64,000 nucleotides of DNA from Pseudonocardia kujensis (GTDB taxonomy: Bacteria > Actinomycetota > Actinomycetes > Mycobacteriales > Pseudonocardiaceae), in assembly GCF_021283305.1 (NCBI RefSeq), contig NZ_JAJSOK010000021.1, positions 52,172 to 116,171 of the forward strand, in the 5' to 3' direction. The notes under the pieces were generated by a model that saw nothing but the letters and a program-made list of their open reading frames with translations, was not told where the DNA came from and ran no database searches. Of the stretch, positions 23,672 through 32,386 are shown piece by piece. The translations under genes and the position numbers were made by a program. The stretch's first letter is position 1. Each line of letters opens with the position of its first letter.

Positions 23672-24520
23672 GTGGGTCGTCTCGACGGCAAGGTCGCATT
23701 CATCACGGGGGCCGCCCGTGGTCAAGGTCGGTCGCACGCCATACGACTGGCCGAAGAGGGCGCGGACATCGTGGCGCTGGACCTCTGCGCAGAGGTGGAG
23801 ACCGCGCCCTACGCCGGCAGCACGCCCGAAGACCTCGCCCAGACCGTGAAGGCGGTCGAACAGCTCGACCGTCGGATCCTGGCCCGGCGGGGCGACGTCC
23901 GAGACTCCGATGCACTGAACCAGCTGGTCGCTGACGCGGTCAGCGAGTTCGGTGGGATCGACATCGTGGTGGCCAACGCCGGCATCGTCGGCTTCGACCC
24001 GCTGTGGGAGGTGACCGACGAGCAGTGGCAGGAGATGCTCGACATCAACCTGACGGGCGTCTGGAAGACCGCCAAGGCCGTCATCCCGTCGATGCTCGAA
24101 CGGGGCCGCGGCGGTTCGATCATCCTGATCAGCTCGCTGGCCGGGCTGATCGCGTACCCCCAGCTGGGCCACTACAACGTCGCGAAGCACGGGGTCACCG
24201 GCCTCATGCGCAGCTTCTCCGTCGAGCTCGCACCCCACAACATCCGCGTCAACTCGGTCCACCCGACCTCGGTCGACACGCCGATGATGAACAACCCGGC
24301 CTTCCACAAGGTCTTCGTCCCGGACGTGGAGACGCCGACCCAGGAGCAGGTCAAGGACACCTTGATCTACCTCAACGGCCTCAGGATCCCCTGGGTCGAC
24401 CCGATCGACATCTCCAACGCGGTGCTCTACCTGGCGTCCGACGAGTCCCGGTACGTCACCGGTACGACCCAGCTGGTCGACGCCGGTGGCATCGCCCCGT
24501 ACAAGATCCGGCACAGCTGA
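23672..24520 (+). CDS. Mycofactocin-coupled SDR family oxidoreductase (copy 3)
   Basis: 282 residues. Cofactor motif TGAARGQG at 12-19, Ser near 154, Tyr168 and Lys172 (HYNVAK), with the characteristic insert and C-terminal TQLVDAGGIAPYKI. The GTG start at 23672 is chosen for its ribosome-binding site AAAGGAG at eight-base spacing. It is more similar to copies 1 and 2 than to the ordinary SDRs at 17012 and 26822. It probably oxidises an alcohol intermediate with mycofactocin as electron acceptor. Copy E of the shared repeat lies upstream and a 13-bp hairpin follows at 24570-24601, so it is a monocistronic unit. Confidence 0.9.
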   Translation: MGRLDGKVAFITGAARGQGRSHAIRLAEEGADIVALDLCAEVETAPYAGSTPEDLAQTVKAVEQLDRRILARRGDVRDSDALNQLVADAVSEFGGIDIVVANAGIVGFDPLWEVTDEQWQEMLDINLTGVWKTAKAVIPSMLERGRGGSIILISSLAGLIAYPQLGHYNVAKHGVTGLMRSFSVELAPHNIRVNSVHPTSVDTPMMNNPAFHKVFVPDVETPTQEQVKDTLIYLNGLRIPWVDPIDISNAVLYLASDESRYVTGTTQLVDAGGIAPYKIRHS

Positions 24521-24569
24521 CGCCGCGCGGTCCGAACGGCACACGTTGAGAGCAACGATCTCGTGAACC

Positions 24570-24601
24570 ACCGGAGGTGGGCCACACAGCCCACCTCCGG
24601 T
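24570..24601. terminator. Terminator-like hairpin after mycofactocin SDR copy 3
   Basis: A perfect 13-bp stem, ACCGGAGGTGGGC (24570-24582) with its complement (24589-24601), has a 6-base loop. Confidence 0.75.
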
Positions 24602-24709
24602 CGGTTCCAGCGCACGTCCCCGCCGAGGCGCCGCCGTTCGGCGGTGCTGCGGCCACGACGGCGCCGCCCGGCTCGTGGCCCGGGGTTGGAGGGGTGGAGG
24701 TACATCGTC

Positions 24710-25991
24710 GTGGACACACCGGTACAACCGCGAAGCGACGAGCTCCTGCGGGTCGCGGCCTACCTGCTGGAGCTCCTCGCGAGCGAGAGCGACGTGTCGC
24801 AGGTGTCGGCCGCCATCGACTCGCTGGCACGGCAGGCCTCCGCGGAGGCGATCGTGCACCGGCTGATCGTGCAGACCATGCGCGTCAAGGATCTCCTGGG
24901 CAGGAGGGAGCGCCGGGGCCGCGACCTGACCGCGCTTTTCGACACCGCCAAGGATCTCGCCTCCCTCAATGACCTGACAGCAGTTCTGAATTCCATCACG
25001 AACCGATGTCGACGGTTACTGGGATCAGATGTGGCCTATCTGAGCCTCGTCGACCATTCGGCCACGGAGACCTACGTCCGGGTCACCGACGGCACTATTT
25101 CGCGCATGATGGGAAATCTCAGACTCCCCATCGACGTCGGCATCGGCGAAGTCGTGGTGCGGTCCGGCCTGCCCCATCAGTGCCAGGACTACTTCCTCGA
25201 CCCGTCGATCGCGCACCGGGCTCGTCGACGAGGCGATCCGGGCCGAGAAGATCAAGGCCATCCTCGGCGTTCCCATGAAGGTGTCGGGCCGGCTCATCGG
25301 CATCGTCTTCGCCGCGGATCGGGTCGAGCGGGTGTTCACCGCCGAAGAGGTCGAGCTGCTGTCCTCGCTGGCGACCCTTGCCGCGCTCGCCATCGAGAAG
25401 GCCAAGCTGCTGGACCAGACCCAGCGTGCGCTCGTCGACGTCGAGACCGCCCACTCGAAGGCGCTCGAGCAGCAGCAGGCGCTCGACCGGGCGGCGGCAG
25501 CACACGAGCTGTTCACCCAGATCATCCTCGGTGGTGGCGGCCTCGACGACCTCGTGTCGGCGGTCTTCGACGTCCTCGAGGTGCCCGGAGTGATCGTCGG
25601 GCCCTGGCGGAACGGTCCTCGCCTCGATCGGCGTCCCGGAGGGACAGGATCTCCCGAAGATCCAGCTCGAGAAGGTGTCGGACGGCCGGGAGGGCGACTG
25701 GGTACTCGTGCCGATCGATGCGCTCAGCGACAGCCTCGGCGTGCTCCTCCTGCTTCATCCACAACCGCTCTCGGACGTCAACAAACGCATCGCCGAGCGT
25801 GCCGCGATGGTGGCCGCAGTCCTGCTGTACTGGTCGAGGACCCGAACCGAGGAGGGGCGGCCGTCACCGACCGGACGCGAACCCGCGCGGTGGTGGTCGC
25901 AGAACCGGCTGGGTCGCACGCCCACCTGAGCGGAGTGGGCTCTTGCGGCGAACGACCGGGCAGCTCGGCGGCCGACCGCATCGGGCGGTAG
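24710..25991 (+). pseudogene. Decayed PucR/CdaR-type regulator with GAF domain
   Basis: Starts at GTG 24710 after GGAGGGGTGGAGG. The first 170 residues match the N-terminus and GAF domain of the intact regulator at 44484 (LFDTAKDLASLNDLTAVLNS, LLGSDVAYLSLVD). The frame shifts near 25217, after which GLVDEAIRAEKIKAILGVPM continues the GAF domain, and again near 25609, after which TVLASIGVPEGQDLPKIQ leads to LLLYWSRTRTE. A piece resembling the post-GAF domain (AVVVAEPAGSHAH) follows in another frame, then the gene ends without the PucR helix-turn-helix. With two shifts, a deletion and no DNA-binding domain it is non-functional, unless the shifts are sequence errors. Confidence 0.8.
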
Positions 25992-26325
25992 CGACGGAAA
26001 CGTTGTCGCAGAATGCTACAAGGCGCTTGCTCGAGTACGTGCCATACTCGACTGACCCAATCAGCTGCAGTCGTATCGATGGAACGCAGGCACAACTCGG
26101 CATCAATCCGGAGAGGAGTGCCGCGCCTCATCCGACGGCAGCGATGAATCAAGAACCGCGACAACCGAACTACCCGCCTCGAATCGGCTCGGTGGATGAG
26201 CGAGAAGGGCCTCCACCCGGCGTGCACCGCAAACGCCCTCACGCCGAAGTGAGACGACCCCCGGCAGCGGGTGCAGACCGCCCATCGCCCGCTGTCGGGG
26301 GTATCCAGCGGACCAAGGAGCAATC
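25992..26325. other. Non-coding region before the LuxR-type gene
   Basis: About 330 bases with no gene seen. It contains copy F of the shared inverted repeat (26003-26021) and, just before the next gene, AAGGAG at 26315-26320. Confidence 0.5.
26003..26021. promoter_or_regulatory. Putative operator, copy F of the shared inverted repeat
   Basis: TTGTCGCA-GAA-TGCTACAA, the longest version of the shared repeat with 8-base half-sites and one mismatch. It lies 305 bases upstream of the LuxR-type gene and 14 kb or more from copies A to D. Confidence 0.55.
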
Positions 26326-26589
26326 TTGTACCAGGCGCAGAGCCCTCCCCGGACGAAGCCTCTGCACACGGGCGTGGCCGACCAGGTGGCGTTCCTGCCG
26401 CTCCTCACCCGCCGACAGCGGCAGGTCCTGCAGGCCGTCGCCCGCGGGCTCACCAACCAGCAGATCGCTGATCGTCTCGGCATCGCACACACCACTGTGA
26501 AATGGCACCTCGGGGCACTCATGGCGAAGTTCTCCGTCTCCAACCGCACGGAACTCGCATATGTGGCGGCGAAATGCGGACTAGCGTGA
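26326..26589 (+). CDS. Small LuxR-type helix-turn-helix protein
   Basis: 87 residues. Residues 28-85 form a LuxR/GerE DNA-binding domain (LTRRQRQVLQAVARGLTNQQ, then IADRLGIAHTTVKWHLGALM). There is no receiver or sensor domain, so it is either a stand-alone regulator or the surviving tail of a larger one. The proposed start is TTG 26326 with AAGGAG five bases upstream; an in-frame GTG about 16 codons later is an alternative. It follows the broken PucR-type regulator and carries a shared operator copy in its upstream DNA, so it may belong to the same control circuit. Confidence 0.72.
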   Translation: MYQAQSPPRTKPLHTGVADQVAFLPLLTRRQRQVLQAVARGLTNQQIADRLGIAHTTVKWHLGALMAKFSVSNRTELAYVAAKCGLA

Positions 26590-26650
26590 ACAGATGTATT
26601 TCGAGGGGCGGACCGGCCTCTGACCGACTGCCCCGGACCGACTTCTCAGG

Positions 26651-26693
26651 CACTTCTCTGACCTGAATGTCAAGGCGGATCCGCAGAGAAGTG
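26651..26693. repeat. 10-bp inverted repeat with a 23-base spacer
   Basis: CACTTCTCTG (26651-26660) and its exact complement (26684-26693) flank 23 bases between the LuxR-type gene and the 3-hydroxybutyrate dehydrogenase. It could be a weak terminator or an operator; the shorter motif ACTTCTC also recurs at 26641. Confidence 0.35.
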
Positions 26694-26821
26694 GTTCACT
26701 CACACCGCCTCGTGCGAGCGAGGACATCAGTAACGAACCCGACCTTCTCGGTGTCGCAGCGACGCGGCCACGGCCGCGCACGAGACGCGTGAGTCGACGG
26801 GATGGACGGAGGAGAACCGAC

Positions 26822-27568
26822 ATGGCTGACCTGACCGGGCGCACCGCGCTCGTGACCGGGGCCGGCGGCGGCATCGGAGCCGCGTGCGCTCGGGCGCTCG
26901 CGGCCCAGGGGGCGAAGGTCACTGTCGCCGACCTGGACGGGGACCGCGCACGCGACGTCGCGGCGTCGATCGGCGGCGAGCCGTGGGAGGTCGACCTCCT
27001 CGACGTGACACCCCTGGAGTCCCTCGACCTCTCGGTGGACATCCTCGTCAACAATGCGGGGATCCAGACCGTCAGCCCCATCGAGCAGTTCCCTCCAGAA
27101 CGGTTCCGGGCGATGATCCGGCTGATGCTCGAAGCCCCCTTCCTGCTCGTCCGCGCCGCCCTCCCCCACATGTACGCGCAGCGCTTCGGCCGGGTCATCA
27201 ACATCTCGTCGGTCCACGGTCTGCGGGCCTCGCCCTTCAAGGTCGCCTACGTCGCCGCCAAGCACGCCCTCGAGGGCATGTCGAAGGTCGTGGCTGCCGA
27301 GGGCGGACCCCACAACGTGACCAGCAACTGCGTCAACCCCGGCTACGTCCGTACTCCACTCGTCGAAGGCCAGATCGCCGACCAAGCCGCTGTGCACAAG
27401 ATCTCGGCCGACGAAGTACTGCAAACCGTGCTGCTGGAGCGAAGCGCCATCAAGCGCTTGATCGAGCCGGACGACATCGCGGAACTCGTGACGTGGCTCG
27501 CTTCGGACGCGGCCGGGATGGCCACGGGTTCGTCCTGGGTCATGGACGGCGGCTGGAGCGCGCAGTAG
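26822..27568 (+). CDS. bdhA: 3-hydroxybutyrate dehydrogenase (SDR family)
   Basis: 248-residue SDR with TGAGGGIG, NNAGIQ, Ser in NISSVHG and YVAAK. The strings VSPIEQFPPERF, SVHGLRASPFK, NPGYVRTPLVEGQI and the C-terminal MDGGWSAQ follow the D-3-hydroxybutyrate dehydrogenase family closely. It would oxidise 3-hydroxybutyrate to acetoacetate with NAD. ATG 26822 has GGAGGAGAA upstream. It lies near the SCOT and HMG-CoA lyase genes, completing a ketone-body set: dehydrogenase, CoA transfer and a lyase that yields acetoacetate. A small Dabb protein follows 44 bases later, probably in the same transcript. Confidence 0.85.
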   Translation: MADLTGRTALVTGAGGGIGAACARALAAQGAKVTVADLDGDRARDVAASIGGEPWEVDLLDVTPLESLDLSVDILVNNAGIQTVSPIEQFPPERFRAMIRLMLEAPFLLVRAALPHMYAQRFGRVINISSVHGLRASPFKVAYVAAKHALEGMSKVVAAEGGPHNVTSNCVNPGYVRTPLVEGQIADQAAVHKISADEVLQTVLLERSAIKRLIEPDDIAELVTWLASDAAGMATGSSWVMDGGWSAQ

Positions 27569-27612
27569 CGCGAACGCGATCCGACGACCGTGCACGATCC
27601 AAGGAACGATTG

Positions 27613-27936
27613 ATGCTGTCACATACTGTGCTGTTCCGTCTGCCCCGGCCGCTCGACCCCGCGCAGCAGGCCGAGTTCGTCGCCGCCCTGCACGAGTTCG
27701 CGGCTGACGCCCCACCGACCGCCGGCCCAGTCACGATCACGACCGACCTGGGGCTTCGCGATCCTGCGAGCCCTCGCGTGGCCGACGCCTCCCTCTCCAC
27801 AACCTTCTCCGACATCGACGCGTTCACGGCGTACCTCGACCATCCCCGCCACCAGGCGATAGTGACTGAGGTCCTTGAACCGAGCGGTGTGACCTGGCTG
27901 TCCATGCAGGCGCAGGGCGAGACCTCCCCGACCTGA
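27613..27936 (+). CDS. Dabb (stress-responsive A/B barrel) domain protein
   Basis: 107-residue single-domain ferredoxin-like barrel: MLSHTVLFRLP start, a DASLSTTFSDIDAFTAYLDH core with the His after a Tyr/Leu/Asp stretch, and a VTWLSMQ end. Related small proteins dimerise and bind or cyclise small molecules, and often sit in catabolic operons without a defined reaction. AAGGAACG precedes the ATG. It is probably cotranscribed with the 3-hydroxybutyrate dehydrogenase; its role is unknown. Confidence 0.78.
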   Translation: MLSHTVLFRLPRPLDPAQQAEFVAALHEFAADAPPTAGPVTITTDLGLRDPASPRVADASLSTTFSDIDAFTAYLDHPRHQAIVTEVLEPSGVTWLSMQAQGETSPT

Positions 27937-28928
27937 CGGAAGTCGGCGAGAAGCGGACGACGCTGCAGCCGCCGGCGACACCCCGGCTCTCGACCTCGGT
28001 GAGCATCGGGAGCCAGAGTTCGGGTAGGGCGCCGTGCCCCCGAAGATGCCTGAGGAAAGGCGTAGCTGCCGCTGCCAGCTGCGATCAGCGCAGGTCAGAG
28101 CTTACAATGGGTAGATACGGCTGCGCTCGATCCCTCCCGGTGCGACCCTTGAGGAGATCCGGGAGACACCGGGTTCCCGGTGTAGCACATGGTCGACGCC
28201 AGGTGGGGCGGAGCAAACAGGTGGCCCGCTCGCCGGTGACCAATCCGGTGAGGACGGTGTGCAGGCGAGCACCCGGAAGCGCGGTCGCCGAGCAGCAGCC
28301 GGAGGACCGGCATGGCATGCGGGTGATGCCTGGGGGCGAGCCGATCAGGACGGGCGGTGGCGCTGCACGCCCCCACAGGCCTTCGCCGGTGCGCGGGGTG
28401 TCGACGGCGCCTTCCCCTACGTCGGCGCCCGCCGGGGGCACCCGCCGGTGGTCGGCCGAGGACTACCCGAGCGAGCCGGTATGCGGATGCACGGGGGCAG
28501 CGAGGACGGCGGCAACGGGCTCACCGATGAGTGGGCGCTGTTCGCGCACGCGCACCGGATCGGGCCCTGCCTGGCCGTCGTCACGGGCTGGTCGACGACG
28601 AGTTCCGGGACGACCCGCTCGCGCGGGCGTGAGTGTCTGACGCCACGGCAGCGCCGCCGGCACCCGACGGGAGGCGGATCGACAAGCCCCGCACCGCGGG
28701 TCCGACCGGCCTCGATCACTTCGAGGCTGCGGTGAGCTCGGTCGGCGCCATCACGTCTCTCCCACTGCGTGGCCCCGGCCTCCCGCACCTCGCCACGCGA
28801 CGACCCGGTAGCCCCTGGCCCCCGCCACCCCCTATGCCGTCCTCCGCGAGCTCGCGACACTCCCGGACATCTGGCCCGGCTCGTGCCACACCTGGGGCCA
28901 CGGCGCGGCTCGAACCGATGACGCCCTG
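27937..28928. other. About 1 kb without a recognisable gene
   Basis: Open frames exist on both strands because of high GC content, but none has family motifs, a convincing start or consistent third-position bias. A perfect palindrome, ACACCGGG-TT-CCCGGTGT, lies at 28166-28183. The region lies between the Dabb gene and the convergent end of SCOT subunit B and may contain remains of a decayed gene. Confidence 0.5.
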
Positions 28929-29570
28929 TCAGGCAGGTGTCGACAGGCGGAGCGGCGCATCGGTGGCGGCGCGGACCTCGTCCTCGGTGACGCCGGGGGC
29001 GGTCTCGACCAAGACCAGGCCCTCCTCGGTGACGTCGATGACGGCGAGATCGGTGATGATCCGGTTCACCACCCGCATGCCGGTGTAGGGCAACGTGTTC
29101 TCGCGCAGGATCTTCGGCGAGCCGTCCTTGGCGGTGTGCTCCATGAGCACGATGACCCGCCGCGCGCCGTGGACCAGGTCCATCGCCCCACCCATGCCCT
29201 TCACCATCTTCCCGGGCACCGCCCAGTTCGACAGGTCGCCACGCTCGGAGACCTGCATGGCGCCCAGGACGGCGACGTCGAGGTGGCCGCCGCGGATGAT
29301 CCCGAAGGACAGCGCGGAGTCGAAGAACGAGGCCCCGGGGCGGACGGTGACGGTCTCCTTGCCCGCGTTGATGAGGTCGGGGTCGACGGCGTCGGGCGTG
29401 GGGTAGGGCCCGGTGCCGAGGATGCCGTTCTCGCTGTGCAGCACCACGTGCACGTCATCGGGCAGGAAGCTCGGGATCAGCGTGGGCAGGCCGATGCCGA
29501 GGTTGACGTACTCACCGTCGCGCAGCTCCGCCGCGGCGCGGGCCGCCATCTCGTGACGGGACAGGCTCAT
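28929..29570 (-). CDS. scoB: Succinyl-CoA:3-ketoacid CoA-transferase subunit B
   Basis: 213 residues, class I CoA-transferase beta subunit. The catalytic Glu sits in [10 protein letters not shown], followed by [19 protein letters not shown] and [19 protein letters not shown] as in SCOT/PcaJ/AtoA. With subunit A it transfers CoA from succinyl-CoA to acetoacetate. ATG 29570 overlaps the TGA of subunit A (ATGA), so they are coupled. It is the last gene of the minus-strand operon HMG-CoA lyase, ScoA, ScoB. Confidence 0.92.
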   Translation of the reverse strand: MSLSRHEMAARAAAELRDGEYVNLGIGLPTLIPSFLPDDVHVVLHSENGILGTGPYPTPDAVDPDLINAGKETVTVRPGASFFDSALSFGIIRGGHLDVAVLGAMQVSERGDLSNWAVPGKMVKGMGGAMDLVHGARRVIVLMEHTAKDGSPKILRENTLPYTGMRVVNRIITDLAVIDVTEEGLVLVETAPGVTEDEVRAATDAPLRLSTPA

Positions 29571-30319
29571 GCCGACACCTCCGTGACGGTGATCTTCTCG
29601 ATCCGCTTCTCGACATCCGGGGCGTGTACCACGTGCTGGACGAACACTCCGGGCAGGTGGATGCCCGCCGGGTCCAGCTCCCCGGGCTCGACGAGCTCCT
29701 GCACCTCGGCGATCGTGACCCGGCCCGCCATCGCACAGAGCGGGTTGAAGTTCTGCGCGGTCTGGTCGAACACCAGGTTGCCGTGTCGATCCCCCTTGGC
29801 CGCCGCGACCAGCGCGAAGTCGGTGCGGATGGCCTCCTCCAGCACGTGCGGCACCCCGCCGAACTCCCGAACCTCCTTGGCCGGGGACGCCACGGCGACG
29901 GATCCGTCGGCAGCGTAACGCCAGGGCAGGCCGCCGTCGGCGATCTGGGAACCGACGCCGGCCGGAGTGAAGAACGCGGGGATGCCGCAACCTCCTGCGC
30001 GCAGTCGTTCAGCCAGTGTGCCCTGAGGGCACAGCTCGACCTCGAGCTCGCCGGAGAGGTACTGGCGGGCGAACTCCTTGTTCTCCCCGACATAGGAGCC
30101 GGTGACCCGGACGATGCGCCGGTCGGAGAGCAGGATGCCGAGCCCCCAGTCGTCGACGCCGCAGTTGTTGGACACGACCTGCAGGCCGGTCACTCCTGCG
30201 GCGTGCAGGGTGGCAATCAGTGTGGACGGGATGCCGCAGAGCCCGAACCCGCCCACCGCAAGGGTCGCGCCGTCTCTGATATCGCTGATCGCCTGTTCGG
30301 CGCTGATCACCTTGTCCAT
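29567..30319 (-). CDS. scoA: Succinyl-CoA:3-ketoacid CoA-transferase subunit A
   Basis: 250 residues, class I CoA-transferase alpha subunit with [25 protein letters not shown] and the [16 protein letters not shown] motif, and [10 protein letters not shown] near the end. It combines with subunit B to activate acetoacetate to acetoacetyl-CoA, which thiolase then splits. AGGAGG precedes the ATG. It starts 33 bases after the HMG-CoA lyase stop. A 3-oxoadipate CoA-transferase is the main alternative, but neighbours favour ketone-body use. Confidence 0.9.
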   Translation of the reverse strand: MDKVISAEQAISDIRDGATLAVGGFGLCGIPSTLIATLHAAGVTGLQVVSNNCGVDDWGLGILLSDRRIVRVTGSYVGENKEFARQYLSGELEVELCPQGTLAERLRAGGCGIPAFFTPAGVGSQIADGGLPWRYAADGSVAVASPAKEVREFGGVPHVLEEAIRTDFALVAAAKGDRHGNLVFDQTAQNFNPLCAMAGRVTIAEVQELVEPGELDPAGIHLPGVFVQHVVHAPDVEKRIEKITVTEVSA

Positions 30320-30352
30320 GGAACCTCCTGTACTGCGTCGAGTGGGAGCAAG

Positions 30353-31282
30353 TCAGCTCGTCAGGGCGGTGACGGTGCGAGAGGGACTGGGACGGCCGAG
30401 CCGCTCGGCGAGCCAGGTGCTGGTGTCGACCATCCTTTGCAGGTCGATCCCCGTGTCGATGCCAAGGCCATGCAGCTGCCAGAGCAGATCTTCGGTGGCG
30501 AGGTTGCCGGTCGCCGAGCCCGTGTAGGGACAGCCGCCTACTCCTCCGGCGGAAGCGTCGAAGGTGGTGACGCCGCGCCGTAGTGCGGTCAGGGCGTTGG
30601 CCAGTGCCTGACCGTATGTGTCGTGGAAGTGCACAGCGATCTCGTCGATCCCGATGCCGGCGGCGACCAGGGCGTCGAGGACCGCGGCGACCTGTCCAGG
30701 GGTGGCGATGCCGATGGTGTCGCCAAGGCTGAGCTCGGTACAGCCCAGTGCCTTCATCCTTGTCGCTGCCGCAACGACGTGTCGGGTCGAGACCTGGCCG
30801 TCCCAGGGGTCGCCGAAGCACCCCGAGAGGTGGCCACGGACCCCCAGCCCCGCCTCCCGGGCGCGCGCGACGACCGCGGCGAGCATCTCGAACGGTTCTC
30901 TCACAGACGGGTGGGGGTTGCAGCGGGGGAAGGTCTCCGCGACGCTGCCGAGCACTGCGATGTCGGTGACGCCGAGGTCGAGCGCGCGGTCCAGCCCGCG
31001 CTCGTCGGGCACCAGGACCGGATAACGCACCCCGGACGCAGGTGTGATCGCTCTCAGCAGGTCGTCGGCATCCGCGAGCTGGGGCACCCACACCGGGTTC
31101 TCGAAGCTCGCTGTCTCCACGACCGTGTTCCCTGCGTCCACCAGACGGTGCACGAACTCTGCCTTGACGCCGAACGGCAGGATCCTGGACTCGTTCTGCA
31201 ACCCGTCCCTGGGACCGACCTCACAGATGGTGACGCGCGGGGGCAGCGGCAGCCCATCGAGGGGCGTGACTCCGAAATCCAT
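30353..31282 (-). CDS. mvaB: Hydroxymethylglutaryl-CoA lyase
   Basis: 309-residue DRE-TIM metallolyase: GPRDGLQNE near residue 23 with the catalytic Arg and metal Asp, AVHFHDTYGQA carrying the HxH metal pair, and the GVGGCPYTGSATGN loop with the active-site Cys. It splits HMG-CoA into acetyl-CoA and acetoacetate, the end of leucine or related branched-acid breakdown. It is the first gene of an operon with ScoA and ScoB, which would reactivate the acetoacetate. An IclR regulator is divergently placed 255 bases away and probably controls it. Confidence 0.92.
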   Translation of the reverse strand: MDFGVTPLDGLPLPPRVTICEVGPRDGLQNESRILPFGVKAEFVHRLVDAGNTVVETASFENPVWVPQLADADDLLRAITPASGVRYPVLVPDERGLDRALDLGVTDIAVLGSVAETFPRCNPHPSVREPFEMLAAVVARAREAGLGVRGHLSGCFGDPWDGQVSTRHVVAAATRMKALGCTELSLGDTIGIATPGQVAAVLDALVAAGIGIDEIAVHFHDTYGQALANALTALRRGVTTFDASAGGVGGCPYTGSATGNLATEDLLWQLHGLGIDTGIDLQRMVDTSTWLAERLGRPSPSRTVTALTS

Positions 31283-31537
31283 CAGACGCCTGCCCGAAGT
31301 ACGGCCGAAGTGGCGCTCGACGGCCGTGGGGCCAGGTCATACATGGCGATCATCGACGGACGCCACCGGCGGCCCTGGAGGTGGCACGGCGAGCACCAGC
31401 TACGAAGGGCGTCGAACACGCACTGTCCGAAACCATGTTCCAAGAAGACAGGTGGCCGGCCCACAGATCCAAGCGAGTGTCCACTCAGCGAACACCTCGA
31501 CGAAGAGGCTTCCATCCAGTGAACGTAAGATGGAGGA

Positions 31538-32317
31538 ATGGGGTCACCTCTCGCACCTGCTTCGAATGGCGGGGTCTCGGTGGTCGCGAAGGTCGGACTC
31601 GTGCTGCGGACCCTTGGGGCAGCGGAGGCGGAGGGGGCGACGACCACTGCCGTTGCCCGTCACTGCGGCTTGCCCCGCCCGACAGCGCACCGCCTGCTCA
31701 CCGACCTCACCGAGCAAGGTCTCGTCGACCGCAATCGCGACACAGGGCGGTGGCAGCTCGGCCCTGAGCTGTTCTTGCTCGGAGCCCTGGCAGCTGCCAG
31801 GTACAACGTCACCGATCACGCCCGCGATGTCCTCGCCGACCTCGCAGAGCAGACCGGTGAGAGCGCCTACCTGTCCGCGTTGCGGGGCCGGGAGACCGTT
31901 TGCCTCGCCGAGTGCGAGGGCAGCTTCCCCCTTCGCTCGCACGTCCTTCACGAAGGCATCCGGTTCCCGCTCGGTGTGGCATCCGCAGGCCTGGCCATTC
32001 TCGCGCATCTGCCGCCCTCCGAGGCCGAGGACTACCTCGCGACCACCGACCTCACGATCCGTTGGGGCGAGGCACATTCCGAACACGCCGTGCGTTCCCG
32101 GCTCGCCGCGGCCCGGGACAGTGGGTACGCCGTGAATCCCGGCCTCGTCGTCGAGGGCAGCTGGGGCATGGCCGCCGCCGTCTTCGACGGAGCGGGCCGG
32201 CCGCGCTCAGCACTGAGTCTTACCGGCGTGCGATCTCGTTTCCCCGACGAGCGGATTCCCATGTTGGGGCGGCTACTGCTCGATCGGGCTCACGCCCTCA
32301 GCAAGCTGGACCGGTAG
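31538..32317 (+). CDS. IclR family transcriptional regulator
   Basis: 259 residues. N-terminal winged helix (VARHCGLPRPTAHRLLTDLTEQGLV) is followed by the IclR effector domain (GETVCLAECEG, HEGIRFPLGVASAGLAILAH, GYAVNPGLVVEGSWGMAA). ATG 31538 has GATGGAGGA upstream. It is divergent from the HMG-CoA lyase/SCOT operon, the usual arrangement for an IclR regulator of that operon, and convergent with the PrpE gene. The effector is unknown. Confidence 0.88.
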   Translation: MGSPLAPASNGGVSVVAKVGLVLRTLGAAEAEGATTTAVARHCGLPRPTAHRLLTDLTEQGLVDRNRDTGRWQLGPELFLLGALAAARYNVTDHARDVLADLAEQTGESAYLSALRGRETVCLAECEGSFPLRSHVLHEGIRFPLGVASAGLAILAHLPPSEAEDYLATTDLTIRWGEAHSEHAVRSRLAAARDSGYAVNPGLVVEGSWGMAAAVFDGAGRPRSALSLTGVRSRFPDERIPMLGRLLLDRAHALSKLDR

Positions 32318-32386
32318 GCGCGCGCGAAAGCTCGTCCTGACTCGCCGTGCTGCCGCGCGCGCAACCGATCGACGGACCGCCCGCCG

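Noticed and set aside
24563..26500. Single 645-residue protein spanning the PucR remnant and beyond
   Set aside because: Only the first 170 or so residues after 24710 match a regulator; the remainder is out of frame with the conserved domains.
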